A DNA stretch of 12,063 nucleotides from contig JADLCG010000006.1 of NCBI GenBank assembly GCA_020847355.1, positions 1 to 12,063 of the forward strand. Reading direction: 5' to 3'. This document shows, piece after piece, positions 7,331-12,063 of this stretch. The number at the start of each line of letters is the position of its first letter. Positions within the stretch are counted from its first letter, which is position 1. A program made the translations under genes and the position numbers. This stretch comes from Anaerolineales bacterium. GTDB taxonomy: Bacteria; Chloroflexota; Anaerolineae; Anaerolineales; Villigracilaceae. The notes below the pieces were generated by a model that worked only from the letters and a program-made list of their open reading frames with translations, searched no databases and was not told the origin of the DNA.

Positions 7331-8424
7331 AGGATTTTTTCTCCTGCCGCTTTCCACACTAAATCGGCAATTGTTTCCGCCGCATTGGGCTGAGATAATA
7401 ATTTCAGCGCCGCGCTCATTTCGTTGAGTTTGCGCCGATCGTGCAATAGATTTTTCAGCACGGGTAAAAGTTTATCTTTCAAAAGCTCATCTGGCAATAA
7501 AACCGCCGCATTCTGCCTTACAAGATAGTCAGCGTTCACTTTTTGATAGCGCCAAGCGTACGGGTAAGGGACTAAAACCGCCGGCAAGCCAAAGCGCGGA
7601 TATTCGCCCAAAGCCGAAGCTCCCGCTCGAGAGAGGACCAAATCGGCGCAGGCGAGCGCCGCGCCCATTTCATGCGAATACGGCATGGCGCGATAGTTCT
7701 TTTTTAATTCGGCGGGCAATTCATTGGCGGCTTTTTCAACCGTTTGCCAATCCAAATTACCGCTGACGTGAATGACTTGGGCGTTCTCCAGCAATTCATT
7801 CAAGCATTTCAACACAGCCAGATTGATGGAACGCGCGCCTTTGCTCCCGCCGGTGACGAGCAAAACGGGTTGCGCGGTAGAAAACTCAAAGTGAGCGAGC
7901 GCTCGTTCGCGGGACCAAGCCGAAAGGTCGGCGCGAAGCGGATAGCCGGTGACGGAGATTCTGCTTGGGCGTGAAAAATATTTCCGCGAGTCGGCATTCG
8001 TCACGGTGATAACATCCGCAAAATATGCCAGAAATTTTAGAGCCAGCCCGGGTTCGATATCCGGCACGTACAAGACACTTGGTTTTCTTCTGCCTGCCAA
8101 AGCCATTGGCGCGGCGATATATCCGCCGGTGAAAAATAAAACGTCCGGTTGAAAGTCGTTGAGAATGCGTTGAGAAGCCCGCACGCCCTGAGCGAGTTTT
8201 GCCAAGTTGCCGGGGAGCGCGCGTAAGCCAACCCCATGCACGCCAGCCGCAGGAATCGAACGGAAAGGAACGCCCGCGCGTTTCACGAGTTCCTCTTCCA
8301 TGCCGCCTGCGCCGCCAACCCACAGCGTTTGGACATTGTCATATTTATTGGTTAGCGCTTCGTGAACGGCGAGCGCCGGATACACTCCGCCGCCGGTTCC
8401 ACCCGCGCAAATCAACAATCGCAC
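7327..8424 (-). CDS. murG: Lipid II synthase MurG (divergent subfamily)
   Basis: This is the peripheral membrane GT-B glycosyltransferase that moves GlcNAc from UDP-GlcNAc to lipid I, giving lipid II. From the chosen GTG start it has 365 residues. Visible motifs are the N-terminal glycine loop AGGTGGGVYPALAV (7-20), FTGGYIAAPMALAG (98-111), GGSKGARSIN (192-201) and the donor-site region SRAGASALGEYPRFGLPAVLVPYP (265-288), followed by YQKVNA (293-298). Two usual features are absent: the loop has Gly where most MurGs have His (GGTGGH), and the HEQN segment is replaced by VPDIEPG (120-126). The overall length, folds and operon position still support MurG. An ATG at 8443-8445 would add seven residues, but the GTG at 8422-8424 has GGAGGT six bases upstream and gives the typical MurG start. 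Its first 80 bases overlap ftsW out of frame. Confidence 0.94.
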   Translation of the reverse strand: MRLLICAGGTGGGVYPALAVHEALTNKYDNVQTLWVGGAGGMEEELVKRAGVPFRSIPAAGVHGVGLRALPGNLAKLAQGVRASQRILNDFQPDVLFFTGGYIAAPMALAGRRKPSVLYVPDIEPGLALKFLAYFADVITVTNADSRKYFSRPSRISVTGYPLRADLSAWSRERALAHFEFSTAQPVLLVTGGSKGARSINLAVLKCLNELLENAQVIHVSGNLDWQTVEKAANELPAELKKNYRAMPYSHEMGAALACADLVLSRAGASALGEYPRFGLPAVLVPYPYAWRYQKVNADYLVRQNAAVLLPDELLKDKLLPVLKNLLHDRRKLNEMSAALKLLSQPNAAETIADLVWKAAGEKIL

Positions 8425-9565
8425 TGTACGACCTCCATTCCTCATCTGAAATTGTGCCTTCGCCGGTTTGTCTTGAAATATTGAAGAGAATACCCAGCGC
8501 GGCTAAAGTCGCCACTAAATTTGAACCGCCGGCGCTGATAAATGGCAAAGCATTTCCGGCAAACGGTAATAAACCAACCATCACGGCAATATTGATTAGG
8601 GCTTCCATCCCGATCCATAGCGCCAAGCCGGAAGCTAAAATCGTGCCGAGCATATCCGGCGCGCGGCGGGCAATCACCATGCCGCGCCAAACCAAAGCGC
8701 CGTATAAACCAAGTAAGACAACCGAGCCAATCAAGCCTAGTTCTTCCGCGACTACTGCAAAAACGCTATCCGTTGGCGGCACAGGCAAACCGGTGAGCTT
8801 GGATTGCGAATTGCCAATGCCCACGCCAAACCAGCCGCCGTTGACGATCGCTTCAAATGAGCGGCGCACATGATACGAAGCCTGCAACGGATCTTTGATG
8901 CCGGCGACGAAATCGCCCACGCGCTGTTGACCGGTGGCGCTGATCGAGGCTACGATCCACGCGGCAACCAGCGCAATCATCAGCAGAACGCCAATCTGTT
9001 TTAAATCGCCGCCTGCCAAAAAGAAGAGCAAGCCGCCAAGCATGAGGACAGTCGCGGCGGCGCTCAAATCGGGCTGTTGATAAATCAAACCGCCCACCAC
9101 TCCCAGAATTGCGCCCAGCGGAAATAAGCCGAACGAAATATCGTGCAATTGTTGGCGCTTGGCATACAGCCAAACGCTCAAATACATAATCGAGACCAGT
9201 TTCGCCAATTCCGAAGGTTGCACCGAGCCGTCAAAAAAAGAGCGCTGGGTATTAAAGCGAATCTCGCTGAGCAATAACACGCCGATCAACAAGGCAATCG
9301 TCGCGCCCATTGCCACAACCACATATCGGCGCCAAATGTGATAATCCACAAAAGCCAGAATCAAGGCGATCGTCAACCCCAGCCCGAGCCATTGCAATTG
9401 CCGGCGGAACATATACATTTCATCGCCATAAGCGCTGAAAGAAAAATCCCATGAGGATGAATACAACATCAGCAAGCCGAAAGAAATCAGCGCAAAAACA
9501 ATCACCGCCAAAGGCATGTCAAATCCGCGCAAGACTGCGGGCAAATTGAGCGCTTTTCTTTTCAC
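8345..9565 (-). CDS. ftsW: SEDS glycan polymerase FtsW
   Basis: This multi-pass membrane glycosyltransferase polymerises lipid II at the septum with its class B penicillin-binding partner. From the GTG start it has 406 residues. Family motifs are QPSELAKL (116-123), QQPDLSAA (163-170), GIGNSQSKLTGLP (249-261), PPTDSVFAVVAEELG (263-277) with the expected catalytic Asp266, and PFISAGGSNLVATLAALG (341-358). About ten hydrophobic segments are visible. FtsW is chosen over RodA because of the dcw position between murD and murG. The GTG at 9563-9565 overlaps the murD TGA as GTGA with AGGA six bases upstream; an ATG six codons earlier (9581-9583) is possible but lacks this support. The last 26 or so residues, basic and Arg/Ser-rich, are encoded by DNA that also encodes the MurG N-terminus. 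Confidence 0.95.
   Translation of the reverse strand: MKRKALNLPAVLRGFDMPLAVIVFALISFGLLMLYSSSWDFSFSAYGDEMYMFRRQLQWLGLGLTIALILAFVDYHIWRRYVVVAMGATIALLIGVLLLSEIRFNTQRSFFDGSVQPSELAKLVSIMYLSVWLYAKRQQLHDISFGLFPLGAILGVVGGLIYQQPDLSAAATVLMLGGLLFFLAGGDLKQIGVLLMIALVAAWIVASISATGQQRVGDFVAGIKDPLQASYHVRRSFEAIVNGGWFGVGIGNSQSKLTGLPVPPTDSVFAVVAEELGLIGSVVLLGLYGALVWRGMVIARRAPDMLGTILASGLALWIGMEALINIAVMVGLLPFAGNALPFISAGGSNLVATLAALGILFNISRQTGEGTISDEEWRSYSAIVDLRGWNRRRSVSGARRSRSANQ
8431..8436 (-). promoter_or_regulatory. Ribosome binding site deciding the murG start
   Basis: The minus strand reads GGAGGT, then six bases, then GTG at 8422-8424. This lies inside the ftsW coding sequence and downstream of the alternative in-frame ATG (8443-8445), so it argues for the GTG start. 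The ATG itself has no comparable site. Confidence 0.75.
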
Positions 9566-10959
9566 GAAAGTTCCTGTACCCATTTTCGGAACGCTTCTCC
9601 TCTCTCGGCAAAATCATTGAATTCGTCAAAACTTGTGCCGCCCGGCGAAAACAAGACGACATCGCCAGCCATAGCGACTTGCGCCGCCTGACCAACCGCT
9701 TCCTGCAGATTTTTAGCGCGATGAAGAACCGCGCCGCCCGCCCCGCTGAAACCGGCGACTGTTTTCTGAATCATTTCGCCAGCCTCGCCAAAGACCACCA
9801 CCTGCTTCACGCGCTGACGAATCAATTGCGCGATCTCATCCCAAGGTAACTGCTTATCGCGCCCGCCGAGCATGAGCACAATCGGCTCGTCAAAGGCGCG
9901 AATCGCCGCCATGCTTCTTTCCGGCGCGGTGGCAATCGAATCGTTGTACCATTTCACGCCGTTCAATTCGCGGACAAATTCCAAACGGTGCGCCACGCCG
10001 CGAAAATTTTCAACAGCCTCCAGCATCGCTTCCAACTGGAAGCCCGCCGCATGACCGATGGCAAACGCCGCGAGCGCATTGCTAATATTATGCCGACCAC
10101 GCAATTGAATCTTGTGACGTTGCATCAGCGTTTGTTCTTGTTTTCCGTCTCGCAAGATCAACGCATCATCTTTTAAGTAAGCGCCGTTGAGGTTGGCGTC
10201 TAACTCGCGCAAGCTAAAAGCCAGCAATTTACCCTTTACTTTATCGCGCAATTTCCAAGCGCCGTCATCGTCGCGGCTCAATACCGCAACGTCATTCTTA
10301 TTTTGAAAATCAAGAATGTGCGCTTTAGCGTTTGTGTAGGCTTCCATCGTGCCGTGCCGATCCAAATGATTGGGCGTGATATTTAATACTGCCGCAATGT
10401 TCGGGGAAATGGTCATTTGCTCTAATTGAAAAGAAGACAATTCCAAAATCGCCAGATCGGCTTTGTGCATTTCATCCGCATAGTTGATCAATGGATCGCC
10501 GATATTGCCGCCGATAAATGCAGAAGGATGAATGGAAGAAGATTCTGCATTCCGCATTGATCTTTTAGCCATTTCGCCTACTAGAGTTGTCGTGGTGGTT
10601 TTCCCAGCCGAGCCGGTAACTCCAATTGTTTTACAGGGAACAACTTCCATAAAGATTTGCGAATCATTTGAAACCGAGATATTGCGCTTATACGCTTCTT
10701 GAACAATCGGTAACGTGAGCGGAACGCCGCCAGAAATACAAAGCAGATCTATTTCATTCAACAATTCAATTGGATGTTCGCCCGCCACCCACTTGACGTT
10801 GGTATCCGCGAGGGCGGCTTGGGCGGAGGTTAATGCTTCGAGTTGGCGCGAATCATTCAAGGTCACGTAAGCGGCGCGGCGCGCCAGCCAGCGGGCAAGG
10901 GCAATGCCTTGCCGCGCGGCTCCAAGAATGAGAACTCGCTTGCCAGTCCAATCAGTCAT
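9562..10959 (-). CDS. murD: UDP-N-acetylmuramoyl-L-alanine--D-glutamate ligase MurD
   Basis: This ATP-dependent Mur ligase adds D-Glu to UDP-MurNAc-L-Ala in the cytoplasm. From the ATG at 10957-10959 it has 465 residues. Visible features are the UDP-binding N-domain start GKRVLILGAARQGIALARWL (6-25), P-loop GSAGKTTTT (116-124), LELSSFQLE (172-180), NHLDRHGTMEAY (197-208), RHNISNALAA (289-298), NDSIATAPERS (339-349) and SPGGTSFDEFNDFAERG (438-454). The frame stays open 19 codons further upstream into mraY, but the chosen ATG lies two bases after the mraY stop, has AGG seven bases upstream and yields the normal N-terminus. Between MAKR and GGNIG it carries about nine residues more than E. coli MurD (SMRNAESSSIHPSAF, 134-148), encoded across a small palindrome. 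NDSIATAPER fits Chloroflexota, by recall. Confidence 0.97.
   Translation of the reverse strand: MTDWTGKRVLILGAARQGIALARWLARRAAYVTLNDSRQLEALTSAQAALADTNVKWVAGEHPIELLNEIDLLCISGGVPLTLPIVQEAYKRNISVSNDSQIFMEVVPCKTIGVTGSAGKTTTTTLVGEMAKRSMRNAESSSIHPSAFIGGNIGDPLINYADEMHKADLAILELSSFQLEQMTISPNIAAVLNITPNHLDRHGTMEAYTNAKAHILDFQNKNDVAVLSRDDDGAWKLRDKVKGKLLAFSLRELDANLNGAYLKDDALILRDGKQEQTLMQRHKIQLRGRHNISNALAAFAIGHAAGFQLEAMLEAVENFRGVAHRLEFVRELNGVKWYNDSIATAPERSMAAIRAFDEPIVLMLGGRDKQLPWDEIAQLIRQRVKQVVVFGEAGEMIQKTVAGFSGAGGAVLHRAKNLQEAVGQAAQVAMAGDVVLFSPGGTSFDEFNDFAERGEAFRKWVQELS
9572..9575 (-). promoter_or_regulatory. Ribosome binding site deciding the ftsW start
   Basis: AGGA on the minus strand is followed by six bases and the GTG of ftsW, which itself overlaps the murD stop as GTGA. 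It lies within the end of murD and supports the GTG over the upstream ATG at 9581-9583. Confidence 0.55.
10517..10551. repeat. Inverted repeat inside murD, insertion-like
   Basis: A perfect 9-base inverted repeat, AATGCAGAA (10517-10525) and TTCTGCATT (10543-10551), flanks a 17-base loop. Just beyond the right arm the GCATT string recurs (GCATTCCGCATT, 10547-10558). The palindrome lies exactly where MurD has about nine extra residues compared with E. coli, and it keeps the frame, encoding roughly NAESSSIHPSAF. It may be a small REP-like or microsatellite-derived element captured in the gene, or simply a variable loop. The repeat is visible directly; its origin is inference. Confidence 0.55.
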
Positions 10960-10961
10960 CT

Positions 10962-11957
10962 CTAAACCTGCGATAAGCCTATACCGATCAAAGCCGCCAT
11001 GAGCCCGATCAGCCAAAAGCGTTGAACGACTTGCATTTCGCTCCAGCCGATCAACTCAAAGTGCAGATGTATCGGCGCCATTTTGAAGAAGCGTTTGCCT
11101 TTCGTCCATTTGAAATATAGAATCTGAATCACGTCGCTGACCATTTCCGCCAGCGGGATGATGCCAATGATCAAGAGCATGGGCCATTGTCCGGTCATCA
11201 GCGCCACGACGGCTAAGACCGCGCCCAATGGAAGCGAACCAGTATCGCCCATGAATAATTCCGCCGGGTGGACGTTGAACCAAAGGAAGCCAAATAAAGC
11301 GCCAACCAAGATGAAGCAAAAACGCGCCAGAAAAATTTGCTCCTGCATGAGGGCAATGCCGCCAAACGCGGCGATGGCAGTAGCGGAGATTAAGCCCGCC
11401 AAGCCGTCCAGCCCGTCCGTAAAGTTAACTGCATTCGATTCGGAAACGATAATAAAAGCGGCGATTGGCACATACCATGCGCCAAGTTCAATTTCAAAAT
11501 ATAAACCGGGGACGTATAAATCCGGCACGTTCATCATGTATTTCAAAACATAGGCTGTGCCCAAAGCCAGCAGAACTTGCACCAGAAATTTTGTGCGGGC
11601 GCGCATGCCATCGCCTTTGCGTTTTCCGTGAATGCCTTCCCAATCGTCCACTGCGCCGAGCGCGGCGTAGGCGATCATCACCAGCATAGGCAGAAGCACT
11701 GAACTGCCGGTGCCGCTATCCACGCCGATCAATGCGACTGCATTCAACACGCCGTTGAATAACAGCACCGGCAAAATAAACAGCACGCCGCCCATTGTGG
11801 GCGTACCCATCTTAACGCTGTGATGGCCCGGCTCTTCCACGCGGATAATTTTGCCGATTTTGTAATGGCGCAAAATACGCAATAAGGGTCCGCCCCAAAT
11901 TGCGGTCATAACGAAAGCCAAGCCGGCTAAGCTCAGCGAAAGAGCGATCTGTCTCAC
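10962..11957 (-). CDS. mraY: Phospho-N-acetylmuramoyl-pentapeptide-transferase MraY
   Basis: This integral membrane enzyme transfers phospho-MurNAc-pentapeptide from UDP to undecaprenyl phosphate, forming lipid I. It has 331 residues with about ten hydrophobic segments. Motifs are HHSVKMGTPTMGG (45-57), GAVDDWEGI (101-109) with the Asp-Asp pair, NAVNFTDGLDGLAG (175-188), PAELFMGDTGSLPLG (231-245) and MAPIHLHFELIGWSE (293-307). The last motif is usually PxHHHxE; here the middle His is Leu (298). The start is GTG (11955-11957), overlapping the murF stop as GTGA, with GGAGG seven bases upstream, and gives the expected N-terminus. It ends in TAG two bases before murD. The position after murF is the standard dcw order. 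All other catalytic residues that I can recognise are present, so I expect an active enzyme. Confidence 0.97.
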   Translation of the reverse strand: MRQIALSLSLAGLAFVMTAIWGGPLLRILRHYKIGKIIRVEEPGHHSVKMGTPTMGGVLFILPVLLFNGVLNAVALIGVDSGTGSSVLLPMLVMIAYAALGAVDDWEGIHGKRKGDGMRARTKFLVQVLLALGTAYVLKYMMNVPDLYVPGLYFEIELGAWYVPIAAFIIVSESNAVNFTDGLDGLAGLISATAIAAFGGIALMQEQIFLARFCFILVGALFGFLWFNVHPAELFMGDTGSLPLGAVLAVVALMTGQWPMLLIIGIIPLAEMVSDVIQILYFKWTKGKRFFKMAPIHLHFELIGWSEMQVVQRFWLIGLMAALIGIGLSQV

Positions 11958-12063
11958 GAGCGAACCTCCAAAGCGGCGGTGATGCGCTCCATGTGCAAGC
12001 CATGCGAGCCTTTGATTAAAACTGAATCGTTGACGGTGAGGTTTTGATTAAGCCAATCCACAA
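11954..12063 (-). CDS. murF: MurF C-terminal end (5' part beyond window)
   Basis: These are the last 35 codons plus TGA of an open frame entering from the right edge (first whole codon at 12059-12061). The visible end reads VDWLNQNLTVNDSVLIKGSHG, then LHMERITAALEVRS. The pattern DSVLIKGSHGLHMERI closely matches the D-x-V-L-x-K-G-S-R-x-x-x-M-E end of MurF, the ligase that adds D-Ala-D-Ala to UDP-MurNAc-tripeptide. The TGA overlaps the mraY GTG. Position upstream of mraY fits the dcw order. The other two minus-strand frames stop within this stretch, which supports the frame choice. Its catalytic domains lie outside the window, so nothing can be said on intactness. Confidence 0.88.
   Translation of the reverse strand, partial: VDWLNQNLTVNDSVLIKGSHGLHMERITAALEVRS
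11965..11969 (-). promoter_or_regulatory. Ribosome binding site of mraY with GTG start
   Basis: GGAGG on the minus strand, seven bases before the GTG at 11955-11957 and inside the last codons of murF. It confirms the GTG start of mraY. Confidence 0.75.

Noticed and set aside
7331..7357. Start of the CvpA-like gene at 7355-7357
   Set aside because: The extra residues are hydrophilic, lie inside murG, and the ATG overlapping the murG stop has an AGGAG upstream.
8199..8873. Plus-strand open frame of 224 codons opposite murG and ftsW
   Set aside because: It lies wholly antisense to two well-identified genes, its product shows no recognisable domain and is Pro/Lys/Ser-rich as expected of a mirror frame of GC-rich coding DNA, and it has no convincing ribosome binding site.
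10960..11016. Longer murD with a start at 11014-11016
   Set aside because: It would run 19 codons into mraY without a better ribosome binding site and would add residues foreign to MurD; the ATG at 10957-10959 gives the standard N-terminus.
1..12063. tRNA, rRNA, CRISPR array, insertion sequence or defence genes
   Set aside because: Nearly every base is taken up by dcw genes, and I saw no repeat-spacer pattern, transposase motifs or RNA gene signatures.

Overview
The window is one continuous piece of a division and cell wall (dcw) cluster, and every gene lies on the minus strand. In the direction of transcription (right to left) the order is murF (last 35 codons only), mraY, murD, ftsW, murG, a CvpA-like membrane protein gene, murC, murB, ddl, ftsQ, ftsA and ftsZ (326 codons, 3' end outside the window). 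Apart from the CvpA-like gene and the placement of murB, this is the classical bacterial dcw order.

Organism: the protein details fit Chloroflexota, probably class Anaerolineae. These details are the MurG subfamily lacking the GGTGGH histidine and the HEQN motif, the MurD motif NDSIATAPER, a FtsW with a TDS rather than TDF catalytic loop, and a CvpA-like gene between murG and murC. This is recall-based inference with moderate confidence; no search was run.

Layout: 11954-12063 is the murF tail. From 9562 to 11957 lie mraY and murD, then ftsW down to 8345. These provide lipid I synthesis on the membrane, D-Glu addition, and the septal SEDS glycan polymerase. From 6800 to 8424 are murG (lipid II synthesis) and the CvpA-like protein. 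From 3378 to 6778 are murC, murB and ddl, which make UDP-MurNAc-L-Ala and the D-Ala-D-Ala dipeptide. From 1 to 3381 are ftsQ, ftsA and ftsZ, the divisome scaffold and cytoskeleton. Together they make lipid-linked murein precursor and direct its use at the division site.

Genes are packed almost without spacers. Most junctions are ATGA or GTGA stop-start overlaps, which suggests one polycistronic unit with translational coupling. The only real intergenic gap is the 114 bases between ftsA and ftsZ, which holds a strong ribosome binding site and a weak candidate promoter for extra ftsZ expression. No gene-free stretch exceeds 300 bases, and I saw no tRNA, rRNA, CRISPR array, insertion sequence or intrinsic terminator.

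I did not find a new multi-gene system. The points most worth a second look are local: an 80-base out-of-frame overlap between the end of ftsW and the N-terminal glycine loop of murG, the divergent MurG acceptor-side motifs, a His to Leu change in the MraY HHH motif, a palindrome-bearing in-frame insertion in murD, and the CvpA-like gene embedded in the operon.
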